Shown here: positions 18,267 to 27,760 of the stretch, in pieces
Position numbering within the stretch: the first letter of the stretch is position 1
Layout of the letters: every line of letters begins with the position of its first letter
Source: Labedella gwakjiensis
GTDB taxonomy: Bacteria > Actinomycetota > Actinomycetes > Actinomycetales > Microbacteriaceae
NCBI RefSeq assembly: GCF_003014675.1
Contig: NZ_PYAU01000001.1
Span: 310,001 to 374,000 of the forward strand
Direction of reading: 5' to 3'
Length of the DNA stretch: 64,000 nt
Position numbers and translations under genes: made by a program
The notes under the pieces: model-generated
Told to the model about the DNA's origin: nothing
The model's database searches: none
What the model saw: the letters and a program-made list of their open reading frames with translations, nothing else

Positions 18267-18752
18267 CCCGCGGGGCTGGTCGACCCGGACGGTTCGGACG
18301 GTGACGACGCGGGGCTCGTCGACGGGGTCGATCTCGTCCGCTCCGTCGACCCGGTCGGTCGCTCCCGTCGGTCGTTCGATCTCGATGTCGAGCCACTCGT
18401 CAGCGACCACCGCCGCCACCTCGCGCCCCCACTCGACGACGACGACGGAGTGGGCGAGGTCCAGGTCGAGGTCGTCGAATTCGAGCGGGTCGCCCAGCCT
18501 GTATGCGTCGACGTGGATGAGCGGAGGGCCTCCGACGAGGCTCGGATGGGTGCGAGCGATCACGAAGGTCGGCGATTGCACGGGCCCACGGACACCCAGC
18601 CCCTCTCCGATCCCGCGCGTGAGCGTCGTCTTCCCCGCACCGAGCGGGCCCGTGAGGACGAGGAGGTCGCCGGCGGCGAGGGACGACCCGAGGCGGACGC
18701 CGAGGGCGTGCATGGCGTCGGAGGTCGCGACGTCGTGGCGCTCGCCTGCCAT
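18264..18752 (-). CDS. tsaE: tRNA threonylcarbamoyladenosine biosynthesis ATPase TsaE
   Basis: 162 aa. P-loop LVLTGPLGAGKTTLTRGIGE, then GPVQSPTFVIARTH, LIHVDAYRL and VVVEWGREV, the TsaE series of motifs; it hydrolyses ATP to cycle the TsaBD complex. ATG 18752 overlaps the alr stop as TGATG. The last 30 residues are an acidic/charged tail (VDGADEIDPVDEPR) past the usual end. Confidence 0.93.
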   Translation of the reverse strand: MAGERHDVATSDAMHALGVRLGSSLAAGDLLVLTGPLGAGKTTLTRGIGEGLGVRGPVQSPTFVIARTHPSLVGGPPLIHVDAYRLGDPLEFDDLDLDLAHSVVVVEWGREVAAVVADEWLDIEIERPTGATDRVDGADEIDPVDEPRVVTVRTVRVDQPRG

Positions 18753-19864
18753 CAGGCGCCTCCCGTGTAGCGCCTGGGCACCCGCGGACCGATCCGCGTC
18801 ACGATGTCGTAGTCGATCGTGCCAGCGTGCTCGGCCCACTCGGCGGCCGATGGCACGCCCGTCGCCGGGTCGCCGAAGAGGATGACCTCGTCTCCCACCT
18901 CGACGGCCTCGTCGCCGACGTCGACGACGAACTGGTCCATCGCGATCCGCCCGGCAACGCGGTGCCGACGCCCGCGGATCGCGACCTCGCCCAGCGAGGA
19001 CGCCTGCCGGGGGATCCCGTCGGCATACCCAACGGGAATGAGGGCGAGGGTCGACCGATCGGTGGTCCGGTACCGGTATCCGTACGACACTCCCGTGCCG
19101 GGAGCGACCGTCTTGACGGACGCCACGCGCGAGACGAGGCTCATCGCCGGAACCAGTCCGAGGGACGCTCCCGTGACACCGGGAACGGGCGAGAAGCCGT
19201 ACATCCCGATGCCGAGCCGGACCGTGTCGAAGCGCGATTCCGGCACGGCGATCGCCGCAGCCGTCGCCGCAGCGTGAATCATGCCGGGGTTCAGTCCGCG
19301 CGACCCGACGAGCTCGATCGCCTCCTCGAAGACGCGCACGGCCGCGCGGTCGTCGTCGTCGGACGTGTTCGAGAGATGGGTGAAGATTCCGTCGAGGTCG
19401 ACGCGGCCGGTACCGACGAGGGACGCCGTCGCGTCGACGACACGCGTCCATTCGGACCGCGGCACACCGTTCCGGCTGAGTCCCGTGTCGAACTTCACAT
19501 GGATGTGCGCCGGCGCTCCGTCCGTCGAGGCATCGGCGGCCCTGAGAAGCTCGCGCTCGCTCGACACCCCGAGCGCGACACCGGCGGCGACGGCGGGCGC
19601 GAAGTCCTGGTCGGGCGCATGGAGCCAGCTGAGGAGCGGCGCGTCGATCCCCGAGGCCCGGAGGGCTAGCGCCTCGTCGACGTCCGCCGTCCCGAGGATC
19701 TCCGCTCCCCCACGGAGGGCCGCTCGCGCTACCTGCTGCGCCCCGTGTCCGTACCCGTCTGCCTTGACCACGGCGATGATCCGGCCACCCGTGAGCGACT
19801 GCATCCGACGGACGTTCGAACTGACCGCGTCGAGGTCGACCACGGCCTCCCGCAGGCCGGTCAC
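18752..19864 (-). CDS. alr: alanine racemase
   Basis: 370 aa. PLP enzyme interconverting L- and D-alanine for peptidoglycan. The PLP lysine lies in IAVVKADGYGHGA, the second catalytic tyrosine in TGVSYGYRYRT; GYADGIPRQAS and MDQFVVDVGD complete the fold-III/Alr signatures. Starts at GTG 19864, overlapping the acpS stop by 4 nt (GTGA), and abuts tsaE. Length normal. Confidence 0.95.
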   Translation of the reverse strand: MTGLREAVVDLDAVSSNVRRMQSLTGGRIIAVVKADGYGHGAQQVARAALRGGAEILGTADVDEALALRASGIDAPLLSWLHAPDQDFAPAVAAGVALGVSSERELLRAADASTDGAPAHIHVKFDTGLSRNGVPRSEWTRVVDATASLVGTGRVDLDGIFTHLSNTSDDDDRAAVRVFEEAIELVGSRGLNPGMIHAAATAAAIAVPESRFDTVRLGIGMYGFSPVPGVTGASLGLVPAMSLVSRVASVKTVAPGTGVSYGYRYRTTDRSTLALIPVGYADGIPRQASSLGEVAIRGRRHRVAGRIAMDQFVVDVGDEAVEVGDEVILFGDPATGVPSAAEWAEHAGTIDYDIVTRIGPRVPRRYTGGA

Positions 19865-20223
19865 GCGCCACCTCGCGATTCGGCGACGACGTACGCGATG
19901 GCGACACCGGCGTCGTGGCTCATGGAGAGGTGCAACACGTCGATTCCGCGCGCCTCGACAGCCCGCGCGGTCGAGCCCGAGAGGGCGAACGCCGGCGCGC
20001 CTCCATGAGCCGAGACGACCGCGATATCGACCCAGACGAGACCCTCAGCCGTGCCCAGAGCCTTCATGAGCGCCTCCTTCGCGGCGAACCGGCCGGCGAG
20101 CGAACGCAGAGGGAGGCTGCGTTCGCTCTCAGCGAACAGGCGGTCGCGCAGACCCGGCGTCCGCCCGACGGCGCGTTCGAAGCGCGCCAGATCCACGACA
20201 TCGACCCCGATACCGACGATCAT
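19861..20223 (-). CDS. acpS: holo-[acyl-carrier-protein] synthase
   Basis: 120 aa. Transfers 4'-phosphopantetheine from CoA to ACP. MIVGIGVDVVDLARFERAV with the metal aspartate, and GRFAAKEALMKALGT with the catalytic glutamate, are both intact; HLSMSHDAGVAIAYVVAE closes the fold. Lies 24 nt downstream of glmS and overlaps alr by 4 nt, so glmS-acpS-alr-tsaE-tsaB-rimI-tsaD look co-transcribed. Confidence 0.94.
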   Translation of the reverse strand: MIVGIGVDVVDLARFERAVGRTPGLRDRLFAESERSLPLRSLAGRFAAKEALMKALGTAEGLVWVDIAVVSAHGGAPAFALSGSTARAVEARGIDVLHLSMSHDAGVAIAYVVAESRGGA

Positions 20224-20247
20224 CGTGATCCCCGCCCCACGACGGCC

Positions 20248-22098
20248 CTATTCCACCGTGACGGACTTCGCGAGGTTCCGCGGCTGATCGACGTCGAGAC
20301 CCTTCGCGCTCGCGAGAGCCATCGCGAACACCTGCAACGGCACGACGCTCAGGAGCGGCTCGAAGAGCGGCCCGGCGAGCGGGATCCGGATGACCTCATC
20401 GGCCGAGGGGAGGACGGCGACGTCGCCCTCCTCGACGATGGCGATGATGCGCGCGCCCCGTGCACGGATCTCCTCGATGTTCGAGACGACCTTCGAGTGG
20501 ATCGTCTGCGAGCCACGCGGGCTCGGGACGATCACGAACACCGGCTGTCCGGGTTCGATGAGGGCGATCGGGCCGTGCTTGAGCTCGCCGGCGGCGAAGC
20601 CCTCCGCGTGGATGTAGGCGAGCTCCTTGAGCTTCAGCGCACCTTCGAGCGCGATCGGGAATCCGACGTGGCGGCCCAGGAAGAGCACGGCGCGGGTGTC
20701 GGCCATCCAGCGAGCCAGCTCCTCGATCCTCTCGTTGTTCTCGAGGACCGCCGCGATCTTGTCGGGAACCGCTTGCAGCTCCCGTGCGAGAGGGGCGATC
20801 TCCTCGGCGGACAGCGCGCCGCGGACGCGCGCGACGTGCAGCGCGAGGAGGTAGAGCGCGGTGATCTGTGCGACGAAGGCCTTCGTGGACGCGACCGCCA
20901 CCTCGGGTCCCGCATGGGTGTAGACGACGGCGTCCGACTCGCGCGGGATCGTCGCTCCCTGCGTGTTGCAGATCGAGACCGTGCGTGCGCCGGACTCGCG
21001 GGCGAACTTCACCGCCATGAGCGTGTCCATCGTCTCGCCGGACTGGCTGATCGACACGACGAGCGTGCGGGGGGTGATGACCGGCTCGCGGTAGCGGAAC
21101 TCGTGGCTGAGCTCGACGTCGACGGGGACGCGAGCCCACTTCTCGATGGCGTACTTGCCCACCTGGCCGGCGTACGACGCCGTGCCGCAGGCGATCACGA
21201 CGATCCGATCGATGTCGAGGAAGAGGCCGTCGAGTCCGTCCAGTTCGGGGATCGAGACCGCGCCCCGATCGTCGACGCGACCGAGGATCGTCTTGGCGAC
21301 GGCCTCCGGCTCCTCGCTGATCTCCTTGGCCATGAAGCTCGACCAACCGCCCTTCTCGGCGGCCGACGCATCCCAGCTCACCTCGAACGGCTCGGCCTCG
21401 ACGGAGTTGCCGTCGAAGTCGGTGATCTCGACGCCCGACGTGGTGATCGCGACCATCTGATCCTGGCCGATCGCGAGCGCGCGACGGGTGTACTCCACGA
21501 ACGCGGCGACATCCGAACCGAGGAAGTTCTCGCCGTCGCCGAGCCCGATCACGAGCGGCGAGTTGCGGCGCGCTCCGACCACGAGTCCCGGCTCGGACTG
21601 GTGCACGGCCAACAACGTGAACGCACCCTCGAACCGACCGACGACGCGGCGGAATGCCTCGCGGAGGTCGCCCGTCTCGCGGTAGACCCGCCCGAGGAGC
21701 ACAGCGGCCACCTCGGTGTCCGTCTCGCTGAGGAACGTCTCCCCCGCCTCGATGAGCTCCGCCCTGATCGTCGCGAAGTTCTCGATGATGCCGTTGTGGA
21801 TCAGCGCGAGGCGGCCATCATCCCCGAGGTGCGGGTGCGCGTTCGCGTCGGTGGGGCCGCCGTGGGTGGCCCATCGCGTGTGGCCGATCCCCGTGTGGCT
21901 CTCGGGCAGGTTCCCGGACGCGAGATCGCCGCTCAGCACGGCGAGCTTGCCGGCGCGCTTGCGGGTATGGAGGTCACCGTGACCGTCGATGACGGCGACG
22001 CCCGCCGAGTCGTAGCCCCGGTATTCCAGACGCCCGAGGCCACCCATGAGCACATCGATGCTGTCGAGCGGACCGACGTAACCCACGATTCCACACAT
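20248..22098 (-). CDS. glmS: glutamine-fructose-6-phosphate aminotransferase (isomerizing)
   Basis: 616 aa. Makes glucosamine-6-phosphate. The N-terminal glutaminase begins MCGIVGYVG with nucleophile Cys2, followed by LEYRGYDSAGVAV and GIGHTRWATHG; two SIS domains follow (IACGTASYAGQVGK, SISQSGETMDTL, LFLGRHVGFPIALEGALKLKE split across them), ending AKSVTVE. Complete and of normal length. Divergent from coaA with only 38 bp between the starts. No glmS ribozyme is possible in such a short leader. Confidence 0.97.
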   Translation of the reverse strand: MCGIVGYVGPLDSIDVLMGGLGRLEYRGYDSAGVAVIDGHGDLHTRKRAGKLAVLSGDLASGNLPESHTGIGHTRWATHGGPTDANAHPHLGDDGRLALIHNGIIENFATIRAELIEAGETFLSETDTEVAAVLLGRVYRETGDLREAFRRVVGRFEGAFTLLAVHQSEPGLVVGARRNSPLVIGLGDGENFLGSDVAAFVEYTRRALAIGQDQMVAITTSGVEITDFDGNSVEAEPFEVSWDASAAEKGGWSSFMAKEISEEPEAVAKTILGRVDDRGAVSIPELDGLDGLFLDIDRIVVIACGTASYAGQVGKYAIEKWARVPVDVELSHEFRYREPVITPRTLVVSISQSGETMDTLMAVKFARESGARTVSICNTQGATIPRESDAVVYTHAGPEVAVASTKAFVAQITALYLLALHVARVRGALSAEEIAPLARELQAVPDKIAAVLENNERIEELARWMADTRAVLFLGRHVGFPIALEGALKLKELAYIHAEGFAAGELKHGPIALIEPGQPVFVIVPSPRGSQTIHSKVVSNIEEIRARGARIIAIVEEGDVAVLPSADEVIRIPLAGPLFEPLLSVVPLQVFAMALASAKGLDVDQPRNLAKSVTVE

Positions 22099-22105
22099 GC
22101 GCTCC

Positions 22106-22127
22106 AGCCTACCCGGAACAATAGACT
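22106..22127. promoter_or_regulatory. overlapping divergent -10 boxes of glmS and coaA
   Basis: Minus strand: TAGGCT (22106-22111), 7 nt before the glmS ATG at 22098. Plus strand: TAGACT (22122-22127), 9 nt before the coaA ATG at 22137. Both genes would give leaderless or nearly leaderless mRNAs and each promoter lies in the -35 zone of the other. Confidence 0.55.
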
Positions 22128-22136
22128 GGGCGATCT

Positions 22137-23081
22137 ATGCCCGACTCTCACGCTGCATCCACACAGACGACACCGTTCGACGAGATCGACCGCGCCGATT
22201 GGTCGCGTCTCGCGCCCGGCGCGGTGTCTCCGCTCACCGATGCCGAGATCGTCCAACTCCGCGGTATCGGGGATCGTCTCGACATGCGCGAGGTCGCCGA
22301 GGTCTACCTCCCACTCAGTCGGCTCCTGAGCCTCTACGCCCGCTCCGCGAGGCGGCTCCACGACGAGCGGACGGCGTTCCTCGGAGAGGACAATGCGCGC
22401 ACGCCGTTCGTAATCGGCGTCGCGGGATCGGTCGCCGTCGGGAAGTCGACGGTCTCGCGACTTCTGCGCGAGCTCATGTCGCGCTGGCCGGACACCCCGC
22501 ACGTCGAACTCGTGACCACCGACGGGTTCCTGTACTCGAACGCCGAGCTCGAACGACGCGGGATCATGGATCGTAAGGGCTTCCCGGAGTCGTACGATCG
22601 CCGGGCACTCCTGCGTTTCGTCACCGAGGTGAAGAGCGGGGCCCCCGAGGTGCGGGCGCCGTTCTACTCGCACCTCGTCTACGACATCGTGCCGTCGGCG
22701 AGCGTCGTGGTGCGCCGGCCGGACGTCCTCATCGTCGAAGGCCTCAACGTCCTCCAGGCTCCAGCGGCCGGACAGATGAGCGTCTCGGATCTGTTCGACT
22801 TCTCGCTCTACGTCGACGCGCGGACACAGGACATCGCGGCCTGGTACGAGGAGCGCTTCATGGCGCTCAAGCGCGGCGCCTTCACGAATCCCAATTCGTA
22901 CTTCCAGGTGTTCTCCGACCTGGACGACGACGAGGCCAGGGAACGCGCCCGCTACTTCTGGACGACCGTCAACGAGCCCAACCTGCTCGAGAACATCCGA
23001 CCGACGCGAGCGCGGGCGAAGCTCGTCCTCGTCAAGGACTCGGATCACACGGTGCGCAAGGTTCTCCTCCGCAAGATCTGA
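22137..23081 (+). CDS. coaA: type I pantothenate kinase
   Basis: 314 aa. Phosphorylates pantothenate, the first step of CoA synthesis. Walker A GVAGSVAVGKSTVSRLLREL, then VELVTTDGFLYSNAEL, RKGFPESYDRRALLRFV and FSLYVDARTQDIAAWYEERF, as in bacterial PanK-I. Length normal. Convergent with glmM; starts 9 nt after a TAGACT box. Confidence 0.96.
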   Translation: MPDSHAASTQTTPFDEIDRADWSRLAPGAVSPLTDAEIVQLRGIGDRLDMREVAEVYLPLSRLLSLYARSARRLHDERTAFLGEDNARTPFVIGVAGSVAVGKSTVSRLLRELMSRWPDTPHVELVTTDGFLYSNAELERRGIMDRKGFPESYDRRALLRFVTEVKSGAPEVRAPFYSHLVYDIVPSASVVVRRPDVLIVEGLNVLQAPAAGQMSVSDLFDFSLYVDARTQDIAAWYEERFMALKRGAFTNPNSYFQVFSDLDDDEARERARYFWTTVNEPNLLENIRPTRARAKLVLVKDSDHTVRKVLLRKI

Positions 23082-23101
23082 GCGCGTCGAACCGCCGGTC
23101 G

Positions 23102-23120
23102 CGCCCCACCGGACGGGGCG
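23102..23120. terminator. short hairpin between convergent coaA and glmM
   Basis: CGCCCC / GGGGCG stem with a 7-nt loop, in the 54-bp gap between the two stops. Small; possibly a bidirectional terminator. Confidence 0.35.
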
Positions 23121-23135
23121 GGTCCAGAGCGGACG

Positions 23136-24500
23136 TCAGACGGCGAGCCGCTCGCGAACGATCGCAGCGAGTGCGTGCGCGTGCTCGTCGGCCGTCGTCT
23201 GGTCGGCCGCCTCGACCATGACCCGGACGAGCGGCTCGGTGCCACTCGGGCGGAGGAGGACGCGTCCGGAGTCGCCCAGTTCGTCTTCGACGGCCCGGAC
23301 GGCGGCCGCGAGGACCTCGTCGGAGTCGAGGGCCGACCGGTCGACGCCCGTCACGTTCACGAGGATCTGCGGGTACACGGTCATCACCGACGCGAGATCG
23401 GCGAGCGACCGGCCAGAACGGGCCATCTCGGCGAGGATGTGGAGTCCCGTGAGAATGCCGTCGCCCGTCGTCGCGTAGCGACTCATGACGACGTGCCCGG
23501 ACTGCTCCCCTCCGAGGGAGTACCCGCCGTCGCTCATGGCCCCGAGTACGTAGCGGTCGCCGACGCGCGTCTCCACCATCGCGATGTCGTGCTCGGCCAT
23601 CGCGATCTTGAGACCGAGATTGCTCATGACCGTCGCGACGAGGGTGTCGAACGCGAGCACACCCCGTCGTTTCATCGATACGGCGAGGATCGCCATGATC
23701 TGGTCACCGTCGACCACGTGACCGTCGGCATCGACGGCGAGGCAGCGGTCGGCGTCCCCGTCGTGAGCGATACCCACGTCGGCGCCGAGTTCGCGGACCG
23801 TGCAGGCGAGGGAATCGAGGTGGGTCGATCCCACACCCTCGTTGATGTTCATGCCGTCGGGTTCGTTGCCGATGACGGTGACCTGTGCACCAGCGTCTCG
23901 GAAGGTCTCGGGAGAGACCCCGGATGCTGCGCCGTTCGCACAGTCCAGCACGACGTGGATGCCGTCGAGCCGTTGCCGTTCGAGGCTCGAGAGGAGGTGG
24001 ACCACGTACCGGTCCTCCGCGTCGGCGAATCGGCGGATCCGCCCGACATCTCCCCCCGTCGGCATGAGGATGTCGCGCTCGAGGTAGGACTCGATGCGTT
24101 CCTCGACCACGTCGGGGAGCTTCGTCCCGCCGCGCGCGAAGATCTTGATGCCGTTGTCGGGCGCCGGGTTGTGCGAGGCGGAGATCATGACGCCGAAGTC
24201 GGCACCGATGTCCTGGATCAGGAACGCGGCTGCAGGCGTCGGGAGCACGCCGGCGTCGAGCACATCGATGCCGGAGCTCGCGAGCCCCGCCGCGACGGCG
24301 GCCGAGAGGAAGTCTCCAGAGACGCGAGGGTCACGCGCGAGAACCGCGACGGGCCGCCTTCCGGCGGCCCGTCGGGCTTCGGCGCTGCGTCCCTTGCCCA
24401 GGACGACGGCCGTGGCCTGCGCGAGCCTGAGCGCCAGATCGGCGGTCAGGTCCTTGTTCGCGAGGCCGCGGACGCCGTCCGTTCCGAACAGACGTGCCAC
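23136..24500 (-). CDS. glmM: phosphoglucosamine mutase
   Basis: 454 aa. Converts GlcN-6-P to GlcN-1-P, following GlmS. Begins [19 protein letters not shown]; phosphoserine loop [16 protein letters not shown]; metal loop [16 protein letters not shown]; substrate loop [10 protein letters not shown]-terminal [20 protein letters not shown] 24500 is chosen because it places the conserved start LFGTDG correctly; no strong ribosome site is seen. Downstream of rpsI, 22 nt away, so part of the rplM-rpsI transcript. Confidence 0.95.
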   Translation of the reverse strand: MARLFGTDGVRGLANKDLTADLALRLAQATAVVLGKGRSAEARRAAGRRPVAVLARDPRVSGDFLSAAVAAGLASSGIDVLDAGVLPTPAAAFLIQDIGADFGVMISASHNPAPDNGIKIFARGGTKLPDVVEERIESYLERDILMPTGGDVGRIRRFADAEDRYVVHLLSSLERQRLDGIHVVLDCANGAASGVSPETFRDAGAQVTVIGNEPDGMNINEGVGSTHLDSLACTVRELGADVGIAHDGDADRCLAVDADGHVVDGDQIMAILAVSMKRRGVLAFDTLVATVMSNLGLKIAMAEHDIAMVETRVGDRYVLGAMSDGGYSLGGEQSGHVVMSRYATTGDGILTGLHILAEMARSGRSLADLASVMTVYPQILVNVTGVDRSALDSDEVLAAAVRAVEDELGDSGRVLLRPSGTEPLVRVMVEAADQTTADEHAHALAAIVRERLAV

Positions 24501-24522
24501 GAGTAGTGGTTCTCGCCCGCGA

Positions 24523-25005
24523 CTAGCGCTTCGAGAACTGCGAGGCCTTACGGGCCTTCTTGAGACCCGCCTTCTTGCGCTCGATGACGCGAGCGTCACG
24601 CGTCAGGAAGCCGGCAGCCTTGAGCGTCGGGCGGTTGTTCTCACGGTCGATCTCGTTGAGCGCACGGGCGATCGCGAGACGCAGGGCACCGGCCTGACCC
24701 GAGGGGCCACCGCCGGAGATGCGGGCGATCACGTCGTAGCTGCCGAGGAGGTCGAGCACCTTGAACGGGTCGTTGATGAGCTGCTGGTGCAGCTTGTTGG
24801 GGAAGTACTCGGCGAGCTCGCGACCGTTGACGGTCGCGGTCCCGGCACCCGGGACGATGCGCACGCGGGCGATGGCCTGCTTGCGACGGCCGACGGCCGC
24901 GCCGGGGACGTTGAGCACGGGACGAGGCGTCGTGCTCTCGGTCGCGGGGGTCTCGGTCGAGAAGTTGTCGGAGGTCTGGTCGATGGAATCGCTGATCTGA
25001 GCCAC
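24523..25005 (-). CDS. rpsI: 30S ribosomal protein S9
   Basis: 160 aa from GTG 25005 (AAGGA site upstream). Core [38 protein letters not shown] (split) and the C-terminal [11 protein letters not shown] that reaches the tRNA P site. The first about 35 residues (Ser/Thr-rich, [11 protein letters not shown]) are an extension beyond the usual 130-aa S9. Second gene of rplM-rpsI. Confidence 0.95.
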   Translation of the reverse strand: MAQISDSIDQTSDNFSTETPATESTTPRPVLNVPGAAVGRRKQAIARVRIVPGAGTATVNGRELAEYFPNKLHQQLINDPFKVLDLLGSYDVIARISGGGPSGQAGALRLAIARALNEIDRENNRPTLKAAGFLTRDARVIERKKAGLKKARKASQFSKR

Positions 25006-25037
25006 GGTGTGGAATCCTTTGTCGTTTTCGCCGGCGC

Positions 25038-25484
25038 TTACTGCGCGACCTGGCCGAGGGTGTACGTCTTGGGCTGCTGGGCAGCGTGGGGGTGCTCGTT
25101 GCCGGTGTACACCTTGAGCTTGCGGAGCTGGGCGCGGCCGATCGAGTTCTTCGGGAGCATTCCGCGGATCGCCTTCTCGACGGCGCGGACGGGGTTCTTC
25201 TCGAGGAGCTCTGCGTAGGTCACGGAGCTGAGACCGCCCGGGTAGCCCGAGTGGCGGTAGGCCTTCTTCTGAAGAGCCTTCGAGCCCGTGAGGGCGACCT
25301 TGTCGGCGTTGACGATGATGACGAAGTCACCGGTGTCGACGTGCGGCGCGAAGGTCGGCTTGTGCTTGCCGCGGAGGAGGACGGCGGCGTGGCTCGCCAG
25401 ACGGCCGAGGACGATGTCCTCCGCGTCGATGACGACCCAGTCGCGCTGGATCTCCGCGGGCTTGGGGGTGAATGTGCGCGTCAC
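25038..25484 (-). CDS. rplM: 50S ribosomal protein L13
   Basis: 148 aa from GTG 25484. [58 protein letters not shown] and [18 protein letters not shown] are diagnostic. Early-assembling 50S protein. Precedes rpsI by 32 nt; truA lies upstream after 132 bp in the same direction. Confidence 0.96.
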   Translation of the reverse strand: MTRTFTPKPAEIQRDWVVIDAEDIVLGRLASHAAVLLRGKHKPTFAPHVDTGDFVIIVNADKVALTGSKALQKKAYRHSGYPGGLSSVTYAELLEKNPVRAVEKAIRGMLPKNSIGRAQLRKLKVYTGNEHPHAAQQPKTYTLGQVAQ

Positions 25485-25616
25485 AGGAGTGCTGCTTTCT
25501 ATCGGAGTTGGTCGATCGTGAATCCCGCTCCGTTGGGAGTTCTCGAGGAGAACGCCGCAGGTGGAGGGCTCAACTTCGGGAATGCGTCTCAGATGGACGC
25601 ACACCAAGGGTCTACG

Positions 25617-26528
25617 TTACTCGACGTCTTCCGTCTGAGCAAACTGCGGGAAGAGGGAGCGGCGGGCGCGCGTGAGCGCCGCCCTCTCGGCGAGCTGATC
25701 GTCCGGTGGATACGCGACCTCCATGAACGTGAGCCCGCGAGCCGGCATGACGGCGTACGCGTCGTCCCTCGTCGCGCCGTCGCGGAGCCGGACGACCTCC
25801 GCGATGGACAGACGCCCCCCTCCGACGGCGACGGTCGCACCGACGAGCGAGCGGACCATGCTGTGGCAGAACGCGTCAGCGCGGACGTCGGCGCGCAGCA
25901 CCCGGTCCTCGTCGCGACGCCACGAGAAGTCGAGGAGGGTGCGGATCGTCGTCGCCCCCTCGCGCGGCTTGCAGTACGCACCGAAATCGTGGAGACCGAG
26001 GAGAACGGCCGCCGCGTCGTTCATCGCATCGAGATCGAGCGCGGTCGGCACCCACGCCGTGTTGGCACGCTGGAGCGGGTTGCGCCCGGCGACGAGATCG
26101 GCGACCCGGTACTCGTAGCGCCGCCACAGCGCCCCGAAGCGAGCGTCGAAGCCCGCCGGCGCCACAGAGGCTCGCGTCACCGCGACGTCCGAGTACGTTC
26201 CGAGGACGCCGTTCGTCCGCCGGGCGAGCGCACCGGCAGGGTCCGCACGGCCCCCACGCTGACGGGCGAGCCTGTCGAGGGCGTCCGGGGAGAGGTCGAG
26301 GTGGGTCACCTGACCGACGGCGTGCACTCCGGCGTCGGTCCGCCCGGCGACGACGAGCGCCGGCCGGCCGATGAAACCTCCGAACGACGTCGCGATCGCC
26401 TCCTCCAGGACGCCCTGTACCGTTCTGAGCCCCGGCTGGCGCGACCATCCGGCGAAGTCCGAGCCCTGATACGCCACGTCGAGCCGGAACCGGGTCGATC
26501 GGTCGTGCTCCGAGATGTCTGCGTTCAT
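25617..26528 (-). CDS. truA: tRNA pseudouridine(38-40) synthase
   Basis: 303 aa. FRLDVAYQGSDFAGWSRQPG at the front, catalytic aspartate in VAGRTDAGVHAVGQVTHLDL, RRYEYRVAD, and FCHSMVRSLVGATVAVGGG at the end of the core. ATG 26528 is chosen; it lies 11 nt after the stop of the upstream acetyltransferase gene and has only a weak ribosome site, so coupling is likely. In many actinobacteria truA directly follows rplQ; here a 4-kb segment intervenes. Confidence 0.93.
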   Translation of the reverse strand: MNADISEHDRSTRFRLDVAYQGSDFAGWSRQPGLRTVQGVLEEAIATSFGGFIGRPALVVAGRTDAGVHAVGQVTHLDLSPDALDRLARQRGGRADPAGALARRTNGVLGTYSDVAVTRASVAPAGFDARFGALWRRYEYRVADLVAGRNPLQRANTAWVPTALDLDAMNDAAAVLLGLHDFGAYCKPREGATTIRTLLDFSWRRDEDRVLRADVRADAFCHSMVRSLVGATVAVGGGRLSIAEVVRLRDGATRDDAYAVMPARGLTFMEVAYPPDDQLAERAALTRARRSLFPQFAQTEDVE

Positions 26529-26539
26529 TCCGTCGATGC

Positions 26540-27580
26540 TCAGTACTCGATCACGAGTGCGACGGATCGGGTCGTGGCGACGAAGCCCATGCCCGTGTAC
26601 AACGAATGCGCTCCCGTCGGACTCTCCGTGTCGACGTCGAGGATCGCCCTCTCCAATCCCGCCGACGCGTACGAGCGGAGGAGTACGGAGATGCATGCGG
26701 GGGCGAGCCGCCGACCGCGACGGTCGCGCACGACACCGATCAGCGCGACGTAGCCGCTCGAGAACCCCTGGACACCCCAGTCGTCCTCATTGACCGTGGA
26801 CAGCGCGAGGGCGATCACACGACGGGCACCGTCCGGCTGGTCCTCGACGGCGACCCACGACAGGTCCGCTCGGAACTCCTCCCCCTCTGTGAACTGCCGC
26901 CACCGTTCGGCGAGGGTCGGCTGGCTTCCCCAGTGATCGCGGAACGCGTCGTTGCGCGCGAGAAGCGTCATCTCCGCGAGGTCCTCGCTGAAAGGAACCA
27001 CCGAGACGCCGTCGGGGAGTTCGATGTCCGGGATCGGCTCGGAGATCCGACGCTCCATCGACGTGAAGTAGCGCTCGAGACGCATCCCGAGACGCCCGGC
27101 GAGGGCGACGGCGGTCGTGTTCGACTCCTCCTGGTACGAGACCGTCCATCCGGGAAGCGCCTTGCCCGACGAGGCGAGCTGTTGCCGCGATCGTGCGACC
27201 TGCCAGGCCATCAGCTCCCGTCCGATCCCCCGTCCGCGCCACTCGGGGTGCACTCCCCCGAGGACGTACGACTGGACGCGTGTCTCCTGGCCCGGTCCGA
27301 GCGACGTGATCCCCCACGCGAGGACCGTCCCGTCGGCGGAGAGCGCGATGAGCGAATCCGTCGTCGGGTCGATGTGGGTGCTCTCGAAATCCTCGGCTAT
27401 CTCCGAACGGGGCGTCGTCCACGAAGGGTGGTCGACGGCGTCCATGAGCCTCTGCGTCGCGAGGATCGCGTCGATGTCATCGGTTGTCGCCGCCCGCCAC
27501 TCGCGCACGTCGCGGTGCGACGGGACGGGGAGGGCGGCCGGAACCGGGACCCTCTCGGACAGGGGCGTGGCGTTCGACAT
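26540..27580 (-). CDS. GNAT-family N-acetyltransferase with tandem GNAT folds
   Basis: 346 aa. The N-terminal half carries a clear acetyl-CoA loop, VLGGVHPEWRGRGIGRELM, and SYQEESNTTAVALAGRLGM. The C-terminal half repeats the fold more loosely: YVALIGVVRDRRGRRLAPACI, AILDVDTESPTGAHSLYTGMGF. Two-domain GNATs of this size include mycothiol synthase (MshD) relatives, but the substrate cannot be assigned. Directly upstream of truA. ATG 27580 follows TAGGCT by 6 nt. Confidence 0.82.
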   Translation of the reverse strand: MSNATPLSERVPVPAALPVPSHRDVREWRAATTDDIDAILATQRLMDAVDHPSWTTPRSEIAEDFESTHIDPTTDSLIALSADGTVLAWGITSLGPGQETRVQSYVLGGVHPEWRGRGIGRELMAWQVARSRQQLASSGKALPGWTVSYQEESNTTAVALAGRLGMRLERYFTSMERRISEPIPDIELPDGVSVVPFSEDLAEMTLLARNDAFRDHWGSQPTLAERWRQFTEGEEFRADLSWVAVEDQPDGARRVIALALSTVNEDDWGVQGFSSGYVALIGVVRDRRGRRLAPACISVLLRSYASAGLERAILDVDTESPTGAHSLYTGMGFVATTRSVALVIEY

Positions 27581-27586
27581 GATCCG

Positions 27587-27592
27587 AGCCTA
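27587..27592 (-). promoter_or_regulatory. -10 box TAGGCT for the GNAT-truA pair, leaderless arrangement
   Basis: Minus-strand TAGGCT, 6 nt, ATG 27580. Confidence 0.5.
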
Positions 27593-27641
27593 TGACAGCG
27601 GCGCTGCACCCATCGTGCGCAACCCGTCGTCCCCAGGATGC

Positions 27642-27650
27642 TTATCCACA
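27642..27650 (+). promoter_or_regulatory. perfect DnaA box TTATCCACA
   Basis: Single exact copy of the DnaA-box consensus in the 180-bp divergent region before the 27761 gene. A -10-like TACACT lies at 27679-27684, 29 bp downstream. No second box or AT-rich unwinding element nearby, so not an origin. Confidence 0.45.
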
Positions 27651-27760
27651 GGCTTCTCCACCAAAACATGAGGCTTACTACACTTTCGTACGCCGGACGT
27701 AGCCGGTGCCGCTCGATGGCGCGCGGATACTCACTCATCATCGGTACCTGGGGGGACCAC

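Noticed and set aside
22099-22136. glmS ribozyme
   Set aside because: The glmS leader is essentially absent and no ribozyme core is present.
19915-22329. Very long open frame opposite glmS and acpS (about 800 codons)
   Set aside because: It mirrors the G/C third-position pattern of the real genes, has no recognisable domains, and covers conserved genes on the other strand. Typical high-GC shadow frame; the same applies to long frames opposite livHM, mtlA, ptsI and the RND gene.
27581-27760. Possible replication origin because of the DnaA box
   Set aside because: Only one box, no AT-rich region, no dnaA/dnaN nearby.
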